A stretch of DNA of 64,000 nt from CAYSYM01 sp964435115 (GTDB taxonomy: Bacteria > Chloroflexota > UBA6077 > CF-72). A model generated the notes under the pieces. That model did not search any database, was not told the origin of the DNA, and saw only the letters and a program-made list of their open reading frames with translations. Where the stretch lies: contig CAYSYM010000007.1 in assembly GCA_964435115.1 (NCBI GenBank), positions 1 through 64,000 on the forward strand, read 5' to 3'. Below are positions 33,743-42,786 of the stretch, piece by piece; the stretch's first letter is position 1; each line of letters begins with the position of its first letter. Position numbers and translations under genes: made by a program.

Positions 33743-34803
33743 GGCTGGGCCCCCAGGCCGGCTGGCTCCCGTCCGGTCGCGTGGGCCTGGCCGTCGTGGG
33801 ACGCCTCCCACTCAGGCGCCAGTTCCAGGTGGCGCACGGCGTCGTACCCGAGGAGCTGGTACAGGCGGTTCTGGGCGCTCACCAGCAGCGCCGGGCGGTC
33901 ACCGGTGGCGAAGTGCTGGTGGACGGTGTTAGGCGAGACGTAGACCAGGTCGTCTTTCCGCCACTCGTGCTGCCCCGGCTCCCGTGCCACGCGTGCGTAG
34001 TAGCGGTCGTCGATCTCTGCCTCCACCTGCCATTCGAGGGTGTAGCCGGCGCCCTCGGCCACGAAGAACACCTCGTCGGCCATGTGCCAGTGTCGGGCGC
34101 TGTGGCTGCCGCCGGCGATCTCCTGGAGCCACACGTCGACGCTGTTCAAGCGCACGTCCATGGTGCGGTTGGCCAGCCACTTGATCTTGCCGTCTGGCGT
34201 GACCCGCCAGGGCTCGCCGCGGCCGTCGACGACCTTCCGCTTCGTGTCGGAGCCGGGAGTCCACAGCACCGACCAGTCCTGACGTGGGCCGAAGCGCTCC
34301 TCCTCGCCGTCCGGGATCGTCAAGCCGCGTCCTTGCTGCGTCAGGCCCAGGAAGAGCCAGGTCGCCTTCGCCTTCATCACCAGGGCCAGGGCTGGCTCCG
34401 TGGGGCTGGCGTTGAAGTGCTGGTGGCGGCAGTCGGTGTGCACCACCACCAGGTCGCCCTGCTGCCAGTCGTACCGCTGGCCATCGTGAATCTCGTAGCC
34501 GTGTCCCTGCAGGATGTAGAAGGCGGCCTCGTTCTGGTGGCCGTGCCCCCCGTTCGAGCCGCCGGGGGCGATCTCGACGAAGTGGCATAGGAGCGACTGG
34601 GTCAGGAAGGGCTCGTCACCCGGCGCCAGGAGGTACTTGGCGCGCGAGGCGGTCGAGGGGTCCTCGTGCCCGGGCGTCTTCTCGTCGCGCCACGGGCGCT
34701 CGGCGGCGTGGACCACGTGCGGCGCCTGGGCGCGTGCCTGGCGGAGCGCCTTCAGGTTGTACTTGGCGCCCTGAAGGCCGCGAACGAAAACACGATCAGC
34801 CAT
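33739..34803 (-). CDS. Double-cupin protein (third cupin gene)
   Basis: 354 residues from ATG 34803. Two cupin cores: SNGGHGHQNEAAFYILQGHG with HTDCRHQHFNASP, and HSARHWHMADEVFFVAEGAG with SPNTVHQHFATGDRPALLV. Both barrels have intact His-x-His...Glu motifs, typical of active metal-dependent cupins. It is only distantly related to the two bicupins at 13.8 and 20.4 kb. The start overlaps the ATPase stop by 8 bases and the end overlaps UbiD copy 3, so it is part of that operon. Function unknown. Confidence 0.78.
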   Translation of the reverse strand: MADRVFVRGLQGAKYNLKALRQARAQAPHVVHAAERPWRDEKTPGHEDPSTASRAKYLLAPGDEPFLTQSLLCHFVEIAPGGSNGGHGHQNEAAFYILQGHGYEIHDGQRYDWQQGDLVVVHTDCRHQHFNASPTEPALALVMKAKATWLFLGLTQQGRGLTIPDGEEERFGPRQDWSVLWTPGSDTKRKVVDGRGEPWRVTPDGKIKWLANRTMDVRLNSVDVWLQEIAGGSHSARHWHMADEVFFVAEGAGYTLEWQVEAEIDDRYYARVAREPGQHEWRKDDLVYVSPNTVHQHFATGDRPALLVSAQNRLYQLLGYDAVRHLELAPEWEASHDGQAHATGREPAGLGAQP

Positions 34804-36058
34804 GGAAGCCCTCCGCTGCAGGATCTGGTTCGAGCGGGCGCTCGACGCGCCGGGTGCCCGCGAGGCGAGGCGAGGGTGCCGCGGCCGGGCTCGTCTCGCG
34901 CTCGGACTCGTCGCCGAGGGAGTCGGACGTGGCGACGCCGTGGGTGTCGGTGATGACGGTGCACAGCTCGGCCGGTAGCTCCACGAAGATGGCGTCGCCG
35001 CCGCGCAGAGGGGCCGTCGGGTGCTCGCGACAGAACAGCAGCGCTTCGCCCACCCGGACGCGGCAGTCCAGGTACTCGCCCATGAACAGCCGCTGCTGGA
35101 CGACCCCGGGCAGCACGTTCGCCGCCGCCGGCGGCGGCGAACGGTGCAGGCGGACGTTCTCGGGCCGGATCGACAGCGTGACCCGCTCGCCCGCGGCGAC
35201 GCCTTCCGGGCAGGTCGCCTTGAGGCGCCCCGCAGGCGTGTCGAGCTCCATGCTTCCGAACTCGTTCCCGCCCAGGGCCGTGCCCTCCAGGAAGTTGGCA
35301 CTGCCCACGAAGTCCGCGGCGAAGCGGCTCGTGGGCCGCTGGTAGATCTCGCGCGGCGTCCCCTCCTGCACGATCCTGCCATTCGACATCACCGCGATGC
35401 GGTTCGACATCGACAGCGCCTCGACCTGGTCGTGGGTCACGTACAGCGTGGTGATGCCGAGCCGGCGCTGGAGGTCCCGCAGCTCGCGGCGCATCTGGTC
35501 GCGCAGCTTGGCGTCCAGGTTCGAGAGCGGCTCGTCCAGCAGGAGCACCCGCGGGCGGCGCACCAGCGCGCGGGCGAGCGCCAGGCGCTGCTGCTGGCCG
35601 CCGGAGAGCTGCGTGGCCATGCGCCCTTCGAACCCGCCGAGCTGCACGGTGGCCAGGGCCTCTTCCACGCGCCGTGTGATCTCCGGAGTTGAGAGACCGC
35701 TGCCGGTGACGCGCAGAGGGAAGGCGACGTTCTCGAAGACCGTCATGTGGGGCCAGATCGCGTAGCTCTGGAACACCATCCCGATGTTCCGCTTGTGCGG
35801 CGGCACGAACGTGCTCGGCTGGTGAGACGAGACCACCTGGCCGTCGACGACGACGCGGCCGGCGTCGGTGCGCTCGAGGCCGGCGACGCACCGCAGCGTG
35901 GTGGTCTTGCCGCAGCCCGAGGGGCCGAGCAGGGTGTAGAACTGCCCGGGCTCAGCCGCGAAGCTGACGCCGGCGACCGCGCGCACGCGGTCGCGCCGGT
36001 CCGGGTAGGTCTTGACCAGGTCCTCGACCGCCAGTGGCCGTCCGTCTGAGCTCACCAT
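34796..36058 (-). CDS. ABC transporter ATP-binding protein (FbpC/PotA-like)
   Basis: 420 residues from ATG 36058; a TTG start at 36097 is possible. Walker A LLGPSGCGKTTTL, Q-loop MVFQSYAIWPHMTVFENVAF, signature QLSGGQQQRLALARAL, Walker B LLLDEPLSNLDA, switch TLYVTHDQVEA. A C-terminal TOBE region (VTLSIRPENVRL) is typical of Fe3+, spermidine and phosphonate importers. The last ~50 residues are a disordered Ser/Glu/Pro tail. It energises the permease encoded just upstream. Confidence 0.9.
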   Translation of the reverse strand: MVSSDGRPLAVEDLVKTYPDRRDRVRAVAGVSFAAEPGQFYTLLGPSGCGKTTTLRCVAGLERTDAGRVVVDGQVVSSHQPSTFVPPHKRNIGMVFQSYAIWPHMTVFENVAFPLRVTGSGLSTPEITRRVEEALATVQLGGFEGRMATQLSGGQQQRLALARALVRRPRVLLLDEPLSNLDAKLRDQMRRELRDLQRRLGITTLYVTHDQVEALSMSNRIAVMSNGRIVQEGTPREIYQRPTSRFAADFVGSANFLEGTALGGNEFGSMELDTPAGRLKATCPEGVAAGERVTLSIRPENVRLHRSPPPAAANVLPGVVQQRLFMGEYLDCRVRVGEALLFCREHPTAPLRGGDAIFVELPAELCTVITDTHGVATSDSLGDESERETSPAAAPSPRLAGTRRVERPLEPDPAAEGFHG

Positions 36059-36070
36059 GGGCGATTGGCT

Positions 36071-36095
36071 GGAGAACACACGAAGCGTGTTCTCC
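36071..36095. repeat. Perfect inverted repeat between permease and ATPase genes
   Basis: GGAGAACAC (36071-36079) and GTGTTCTCC (36087-36095) with a 7-base loop, in the 84-base gap between two genes of one operon. It could attenuate transcription or set differential expression. The reverse-strand arm encodes the first codons if TTG 36097 is the ATPase start. Confidence 0.6.
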
Positions 36096-36142
36096 AACCG
36101 ACTCCCGTAAGACGATGTAGTCCGCGCGTCACCCGTCGTCCC

Positions 36143-37873
36143 CTATGACCTGATGCCGAACTGGCCGCTGATCCGGTAGACGGCGGCGACGACGAGGATC
36201 AGGCCGGCGATCATCAGCACCCCCAGCGCCGCCACCGCGGTCTGCTTGCCACTCTCGAAGAGGTCGAAGACCAGGAGCGCAAGCACCGTGCTCTCGCTCG
36301 TCGCCAGGAGCACGGACGCGCTCAGCTCCCGGATCGACACGACGAAGATGTAGATCCAGCCGGCCACCAGCCCGGGGCGCAGCAGCGGCAGGGTGACGCG
36401 CGTGAACGTCGTCCACCAGGAGGCCCCGGAGACCTGCCCGGCCTCCTCGAGCTCGCGGTGGATCTGCACCATGGCGCCGCTGTTGGTCCGCATGCCGTAC
36501 GGCAGGTACTTGGTCACGTACGCGATGACGAGCACCCACAGGGTGCCGTAGATCGGCAACGGGACCGTGACGTACAGCCAGATCAGGCTCACGCCGAGGA
36601 CGAGGCCGGGGACGCCGATGGGGAGGAACGCAAGCAGGTCCAGCAGGCCCCGCCCGGGCAGGCGCGTCTTCACCGTGATCCAGGCGATGATGGCCGTCAG
36701 CAGGCTCACACCTGTCGCCGCGCCGAGCGCCAGGAGGAAGCTGTTGCGGACCGCGAGCTGGGCGCGCGGGTAGCTCCACAGAAAGGCGTAGTTCTCCAGC
36801 GAGAGATACTGGAGCGCTTGTGGGCTCGGCTGGCGGTAGAACGGCAGCAGCGACGACCAGAGCAGGATGAAGAACGGCAGGCCGATGATGACCAGGAAGT
36901 ACAGCGCCAGGTACGCGAAAGTGGCGTAGCGCCAGCGCCCCAGGTCCAGCACGCGCGGGCGGAACGCCTTGCCGGTAATGGTGCCGAACGACTCTGCGCG
37001 CGCGGTGAGGCGGTGGTAGAGCAGCACGCCCGTTGCGCTGATGGCCATCAGGCCGATGGCGAGCGCGCCGGCCAGGCCGAAGTTGGGCGGGTAGTTGCGC
37101 AGCGCCAGGAAGATCTCGCTCGTCAGCACCGGTACCTTGGCCGGGATGCCGACGAGGGCTGGAATCTCGAAGGACTCCAGGCCGCGCACGAACATCAGCA
37201 GGAGGGCCGAGGCAACGGCCGGCAGCAGCAGCCGCAGCGTGACCCGGCGTAGCGTAGCCCAGGTGCTGGCGCCGGACATCATCGCCGACTCTTCGAGGGA
37301 CGGGTCCATGCTCTTGAATGCCGCCGACATCACCAGGAATACCAGCGGCGAGAGGTACAGGCCCTCCACCCAGACCATGCCGCCCATCGTGAAGATGTCG
37401 AAGGGGGCATCCGGCAGCCCCAGCAGCGACTTCAGGGCGACGTTGATCCAGCCGATCTTGGGGCTCAGCAGGAAGATCCAGGCGATGGTACCGAGCACGC
37501 CGGGCACGATCAGCGGCACCAGGCTGAGGGCGTAGAAGAGCTGGCGGAAGGGTGTGTTGGTGCGCTCGACGATCCAGGCGAGGCTGGTCCCGAGCGCGAA
37601 GGCGACCAGCGCCGAGCCGACGCCGTAGACGAACGAGTTCAGCAGCAGTCGGTAGGTCCGTGGCTGCGAGTACGCTTCAATGTAGTTGGCGACACTGAGC
37701 CCGGCCTGGTCTTCGACCCGGAAGCTGCCGACGAGCAGCATGGCCAGCGGGACGACCGTGAGGTACAGCAGCAGCAGCGCGGCCCCGGTGGGGAGCAGCA
37801 CGCCAGGGTCGCGCAGGTAGTGGCCCCAGGGCACGCCGCGGAGCCGTGGGCGGGCAAGAGTGGCGGTAGCCAT
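36143..37873 (-). CDS. ABC transporter permease, fused two-domain (FbpB-like)
   Basis: 576 residues with about 12 membrane segments and two EAA loops: SLEESAMMSGASTWATLRRV with TLRLLLP, and ELEEAGQVSGASWWTTFTRV with TLPLLRP. Both carry the E-E-A-x-x-x-G pattern that docks onto the ATPase. The duplicated single-chain form is characteristic of ferric-iron (FbpB/SfuB) permeases. Neighbouring binding protein and ATPase match this type. Binding proteins of this family also serve 2-aminoethylphosphonate, thiamine and other organic ligands. Confidence 0.9.
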   Translation of the reverse strand: MATATLARPRLRGVPWGHYLRDPGVLLPTGAALLLLYLTVVPLAMLLVGSFRVEDQAGLSVANYIEAYSQPRTYRLLLNSFVYGVGSALVAFALGTSLAWIVERTNTPFRQLFYALSLVPLIVPGVLGTIAWIFLLSPKIGWINVALKSLLGLPDAPFDIFTMGGMVWVEGLYLSPLVFLVMSAAFKSMDPSLEESAMMSGASTWATLRRVTLRLLLPAVASALLLMFVRGLESFEIPALVGIPAKVPVLTSEIFLALRNYPPNFGLAGALAIGLMAISATGVLLYHRLTARAESFGTITGKAFRPRVLDLGRWRYATFAYLALYFLVIIGLPFFILLWSSLLPFYRQPSPQALQYLSLENYAFLWSYPRAQLAVRNSFLLALGAATGVSLLTAIIAWITVKTRLPGRGLLDLLAFLPIGVPGLVLGVSLIWLYVTVPLPIYGTLWVLVIAYVTKYLPYGMRTNSGAMVQIHRELEEAGQVSGASWWTTFTRVTLPLLRPGLVAGWIYIFVVSIRELSASVLLATSESTVLALLVFDLFESGKQTAVAALGVLMIAGLILVVAAVYRISGQFGIRS

Positions 37874-38050
37874 GCTGCGGCAGCTCAGCGCGCGGAGCCC
37901 GACGCGCTCACCGGCCGAGCCACGCGAAGGAGGACCGACGGAGCGCTGCGACTCGGAGCCACCGGCCGAGGTACGGGGGCCGCAACTGCGCCGAGCCCTG
38001 CCGGCCTGCAGCCCCCGTGCGCTTGGCCCTCGAGGGTGAGCGCGAAACGC

Positions 38051-39232
38051 TCAGGCATTGATGCCCAGCGCCTCGTTCCAGACCTTGGTGAGCTGCTGGT
38101 AGTCCTTCGCCATCTCCGGGCGGGCCGGGTACATCTTGATCCCTTCCGGCTTCAGCGGCGCCTGCAGCTTCACTCCGGGGCGGGACGGCACACGGCCAAT
38201 GTCCGAGATGGCCTGCTGGCCCTCCTCGCTCAGCAGCCAGTTCCAGAACAGGCGCGCCGCGTTCGGGTTAGGCGCGCCCTTGATCACGCCGCCCGCCTGC
38301 AGGAGCTGTGTGGCCTCCGTCTTCATCCAGTCGATCGGAGCCTGCTTCAGCTTGAGGGCCTCGATGCGGTGCGCGTAGGCGCCGAAGAAGAGGGGGCTCT
38401 GTCCCGCCGCCAGCAGCTCGGTGGTCTCGGTGTGGCCCTTGAACGCCTGCGGCTTGTTGGCGCCGACCTTCCTCAGCCACTCCGTGGCCTTGTTCAGGTC
38501 GCCGAACTTGCCGCCCACCAGGCCGGCGAACATCTCCATGTCGGTGGCCTCGACCATGATCTTGCCGCTCCACTTGGGGTCGGCCAGGTCGTCGTAGCTC
38601 TTCGGGGCTTCGTCAGGCTTGACCAGGTCGGTGTTCCAGGCGATCACGTCGATGTTCTGGCGCGTGGAGACCCACAGGTTGTCCTTGTCCTTCAGGTTGT
38701 CCGGGAACACGATGGCGTTGGGTGCCGCGAACGGCTCGAACAGCTGCTCGTTCAGGACGTTGAACACGTCGAAGCTGTTCGTCTCGAGGACGTCGGCCAG
38801 GACCTTGCCCCCCTTCGTCTCGGTGATCAGGCGCTGCACGAGCTGCTCGCCGTTGCCGCGGACGTGGTCCACGGTGATACCTGGGTACCGCTTCTCGAAC
38901 AGCGGGTACACCTGGTTGAACTCGTCGAGGTTGAATGACGAGTAGACGACGACCTTGCCTTCCTTCTTGGCCGCGGCCTCGATAGTCGCCATGTCCACGG
39001 CGGCAGGTTTCGCGGCCACAGCCGGCGTCGCGACCGCCGGGACCGCCGTGGGCGCCGTGGTCGGTGCCGCGGTCGGCTTTGGCGGGGCCGCCGTCGCGGC
39101 CGGCGCCGGCGCGGCGGCCGGCTGCTGGCAGGCGGCGAGCAGCGAGCCGCCGCCGCCAAGGATGATGAGCGTGAGGAACGCGCGGCGCGATTGCCGCGCG
39201 GGGTCGTGGGAACCCCCTGACTCGCTAGCCAT
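38051..39232 (-). CDS. ABC importer substrate-binding lipoprotein (FbpA-like, family 1)
   Basis: 393 residues from ATG 39232 (ribosome-binding site GGGGGTAGG). Twin-arginine-type signal QSRRAFLTLIILGGGGSLLA followed by AC, then an Ala/Pro/Thr linker to about residue 78. The mature part, KKEGKVVVYSSFNLDEFNQV, EKRYPGITVDHVRGNGEQLV and WNTDLVKPDEAPKSYDDLAD, fits the FbpA/PotD-like fold. The Tyr pair that chelates Fe3+ in true FbpA cannot be located with confidence, so an organic ligand is possible. First gene of a five-gene operon ending in UbiD copy 3. Confidence 0.85.
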   Translation of the reverse strand: MASESGGSHDPARQSRRAFLTLIILGGGGSLLAACQQPAAAPAPAATAAPPKPTAAPTTAPTAVPAVATPAVAAKPAAVDMATIEAAAKKEGKVVVYSSFNLDEFNQVYPLFEKRYPGITVDHVRGNGEQLVQRLITETKGGKVLADVLETNSFDVFNVLNEQLFEPFAAPNAIVFPDNLKDKDNLWVSTRQNIDVIAWNTDLVKPDEAPKSYDDLADPKWSGKIMVEATDMEMFAGLVGGKFGDLNKATEWLRKVGANKPQAFKGHTETTELLAAGQSPLFFGAYAHRIEALKLKQAPIDWMKTEATQLLQAGGVIKGAPNPNAARLFWNWLLSEEGQQAISDIGRVPSRPGVKLQAPLKPEGIKMYPARPEMAKDYQQLTKVWNEALGINA

Positions 39233-39715
39233 CTACCTACCCCCTTGCCTGCCAGACCGAGCGCTTCGCGCTTCCCGTTCTTCGCATGGCTGAGCACGTG
39301 AGTCGCAACGTGGCGAGTCGGGCCGTGCTGTGGCTCGGGTGCTCAGCCGGGTCCCCCGCGGGCTGGTCTCCGCTCCATCGGGACCGCTCCCGCGCCGATG
39401 GTATGATCTTCATATCTTCTGGGGCCGGGCCGGCGCTGTCAAGCGGGTCGAGCGGCGCCGGATCCGCCGATTCCAGATCGGCGGGGTCCGTCGGCCGGGT
39501 GAGCGAAGCGACCTCACGCCACGGATGCCTGACAGGCGCCGCGGGCGCGTCTGCGAGCCACTCGGCGCCCGGGCGCCGCGCGGATCCCTCAGCCCGCGTT
39601 CAGCCTCTCCTCAGCCGGCATTCAGCTTTCCTGACTAGCCTGGGCCCGGCTACCCCGGGAGGGAGCCGCGCCCCGTCCCCGCGGACCGAAGCCGGGACGG
39701 CCCGAAGGGAGGCCT
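39233..39715. other. Divergent intergenic region between the ABC operon and the formate dehydrogenase operon
   Basis: About 480 bases with no credible gene. It holds operator F (39400-39416), 168 bases before the binding-protein start and 299 bases before fdhA. The fdhA ribosome-binding site GAAGGGAGG lies near its right end. Confidence 0.6.
39400..39416. promoter_or_regulatory. 17-nt palindromic operator, site F (ABC importer operon)
   Basis: GGTATGATCTTCATATC, an 8-1-8 repeat of the shared family (GGTATGAT / TTCATATC). It lies upstream of the FbpA-like importer operon; the formate dehydrogenase genes on the other side are further away. Confidence 0.65.
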
Positions 39716-42700
39716 ATGTCACGCCGGATCAACCGCCGTACCTTCGTCAAGCTGTCCGCAGCCGCCGCCCCGGCCGGCTTACTGCTCGACTGGCGCATCG
39801 CCGCCGCGGACGACGGCACTGTCAATGCGACGACGTTCGGCCACCACCGCTGGAACAAGCCGATCGGGGAGGTCCCCGGCATCTGCCCCTTCTGCGCGGT
39901 GGGCTGCGGGGTTCTGACCGCCGTGGAGAACGGCGCCGTAGTCGGTATCGAAGGCGACCCTGACAACCCCATCAACATGGGCCGGCTGTGCCCCAAGGGG
40001 ATGGCGCTGTTCCAGGAAGAGGAGCCGTGGCGGCAGCTCAAGGTGCTCTACCGCGCGCCGTACGCCACCGAGTGGCAGACCATCAGCTACGACGAGGCCG
40101 TCGCCCGCGTGGCCGCCAACGTCAAGCGCACCCGCGACGCCGGGTTCGTCGAGCGGGACGACGGCGTGCTGGTCAACCGCTGCGAGAGCCTCGCCTGGAT
40201 GGGCTCCTCGGCCATCAAGAACGAGGAGGCGTACGTGGCGACCAAGTTCGCGCGGTCGCTCGGGATCGTCTTCCAGGAGCACCAGGCCCGTCTTTGACAC
40301 AGCCCCACCGTGCCCGGTCTGGGCACGTCATACGGTCGCGGCGCGATGACGAACCACTGGATCGACATCCAGAACGCGGACGTCATCATGATCAACGGCT
40401 GCAACCCGGCCGAGAACCACCCCATCGCCTGGCACTGGGTGCGCACGGCGCTCGACCGGGGCGCCAAGCTGATCGTCGCCGACCCGCGCTTCACCCGGTC
40501 GGCCTCACAGGCGCACCTGTACGCGCACATCCGGCCGGGGACGAACATCGTCTTCTATGGCGGGCTGATCAACTACATCCTCGAGAACGAGCGCTTCGAC
40601 CGCGAGTACGTGCTGAACTACACCAACGCCAGCACGCTCATCAACCCGGAGTTCCGTTTCACGAACGGCCTGTTCAGCGGCTACGACCCGGCGAAGCGGG
40701 CCTACGCCAACGCGACCTGGCAGTACCAGGCCGGCTCAGACGGCACGCCCCGGCGTGACGAGACGCTGCAGGACCCGCAGACGGTCTTCCAGCTCATGAA
40801 GCGGCACTACAGCCGCTACGACGCGCAGACGGTCGCCCGAGCCACCGGGATCCCGGCCGAGAAGTTCCTCCAGATCGCTGAGCTGTTCAGCTCGACCGGC
40901 CGGCCCGACCGGGCGGGGACCATCCTGTACGCCATGGGCCAGACCCAGGCAACGGTGGGCACGCAGAACATCCGCTCCCTGGCCGTGATCCAGCTCCTGC
41001 TGGGGAACATCGGGATCGCCGGGGGCGGCGTGAACGCGCTGCGTGGCGAAGCCAACGTCCAGGGCGCGACCGATATGGGCGTCCTCTGGGAGTGGCTGCC
41101 CGGCTACCTCAACGTCCCGCGCCAGGCTCTGCATCCCACGCTGAAGGACTACCTGGAGAAGGAGACCCCGAAGACCGGCTACTGGGCTAACAAGCCGAAC
41201 TTCATGGTCAGCCTGCTCAAGGCCTGGTGGGGCGACGCGGCCACGCCGGAGAACGAGTTCGGCTACGGCTGGCTGCCCAAGGCCAAGGGCAACTACAGCC
41301 ACCTCGAGCTCTTCGACGCCATGCACAACGGCACCATCAAGGGTTTCTTCGTCGTCGGCGAGAACCCGGCCGTGGGCATGCCCAACTCGAACAAGGTCCG
41401 CATGGCCATGGAGAACCTGGACTGGCTGGTCGTGGCCGACGAGTGGATGACCGAGACCGCCGAGTTCTGGACCTCCAAGCGCCCGCTGCTCGACGTGAGC
41501 CAGACGGCCGATCCAGCCAAGATCAAGACGGAGGTGTTCTTCTTCCCGGCGGCCAGCTTCAACGAGAAGGCCGGCTCGTACACCAACAGCGGGCGCTGGC
41601 TCCAGTGGAACGAGCAGGCCGTGGAACCCGAGGGGGACGCGCGCTCGGACCTCTACCTGATCACACGCTTGCTCAAGGCGATCCAGAAGGAGTACGCGGG
41701 GAGCACGGCGGCCAAGGACCAGGGGCTGCTCAAGGTGAACTGGGAGTACGGCGACCCGCCCAGCTTCACCGCGGTGCTGCGGGAGGTCAACGGCTACGAG
41801 ACGGCAAGTGGCAAGCAGGTGGCCGGCTTCGCCGCGCTGAAGGCGGATGGCTCCACGGCGTGCGGCAACTGGATCTACTCCGGGGTCTTCCCCGATCCCC
41901 AGACCAACCGCGCGGCCTCGCGCAAGCGGGACGACCCGAGCGGCCTCGGGCTCTACCCCGGCTGGTCGTTCGCCTGGCCGGCCAACCGGCGCATCCTCTA
42001 CAACCGGGCCAGCGCCGACCTGAACGGCAACCCGCGGAACCCGGCGCGCAAGCTGGTGTGGTGGGACCCGCAGGGTGGGGCTGAGAAGCGCGGCGCCTGG
42101 GTCGGCAACGACGTACCGGACTTCGCCGCCCCCAAGGCGCCGGACGCCGCGGCCAAGGCGGGCGGCGCCGCGCTGGATGCCCTCTCCGGCACCGACCCGT
42201 TCATCATGAAGACGGACGGCCGGGGCTGGCTGTTCGTCCCGAGCGGGCTCGTGGACGGGCCGCTGCCCGAGCACTACGAGCCGTTCGACGCCCCCACGGC
42301 CAACCTGCTCAACGCCGTGGCGCTCAACCCGGCCGTGAAGATCTTCGACGGCCCGATGGACAAGAAGGGCACGCCGGATGAGTTCCCGGTCATCGCCACC
42401 ACCTTCCGGCTGGCCGAGCACTACCAAGGCGGCTCGGAGACCCGCAGCCGGCGCTGGCTGGTGGAGCTGATGCCCGAGATGTTCGTGGAGGTGAACCCGG
42501 CGTTCGCCGAGCGGCGCGGCATCCGCGACGGCGAGAAGGTGCGGGTGGAGTCGGCGCGTGGGACCGTGCTGGCGCGCGCCGTGCTGACCGAGCGGATGCA
42601 GCCCCTCGAGATCGACGGCCGCCAGGTGGACATGGTCGCCCTGCCGTGGCACTGGGGCTACTCGGGGTACTCCACCGGCCACAGCGCCAACGTGCTGACC

Positions 42701-42772
42701 CCCACCATCGGCGACGCCAACACCTACATCCAGGAGGACAAGGCCTTCCTGGTGCGGGTGACCAAGGCCTGA
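39716..42772 (+). CDS. fdhA: Formate dehydrogenase alpha subunit, selenocysteine-containing
   Basis: One 1018-residue selenoprotein read through an in-frame TGA at 40295-40297 (Sec194). Upstream: twin-arginine signal RRINRRTFVKLSAAAAPAGL and the 4Fe-4S motif C57-x2-C60-x3-C64...C92 (ICPFCAVGCGV, GRLCPKG). The reading continues across the TGA as EHQARL-Sec-HSPTVPGLGTSYGRG, the same context as in FdnG (HQARV-Sec-HGPTV). Downstream: AMTNHWIDIQNADVIMING, molybdopterin-binding blocks and a C-terminal MGD domain (MFVEVNPAFAERRGIRDGEKV). It oxidises formate with Mo/W-bis-MGD, exported by Tat. Followed by beta, membrane and FdhE genes. selABCD are not in the window. Confidence 0.95.
40295..40326 (+). 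promoter_or_regulatory. Bacterial SECIS element of fdhA
   Basis: Directly after the TGA there is a hairpin: GTGCCC (40310-40315) and GGGCAC (40321-40326) around the loop GGTCT (40316-40320). The loop's GGU starts 19 bases after the UGA, exactly the spacing of E. coli fdhF, whose AGGUCU apical loop is bound by SelB. This marks the UGA as selenocysteine rather than stop. Confidence 0.9.
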
Positions 42773-42786
42773 GAGGGGGTGGCATC

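Noticed and set aside
40295..40297. Reading the fdhA TGA as a nonsense mutation
   Set aside because: It sits exactly at the selenocysteine position and is followed by a SECIS hairpin with the conserved loop at the correct distance.
40736..42682. A 648-codon reverse frame opposite fdhA
   Set aside because: Composition artefact of the GC-rich fdhA coding strand; no recognisable motifs and no ribosome-binding site.
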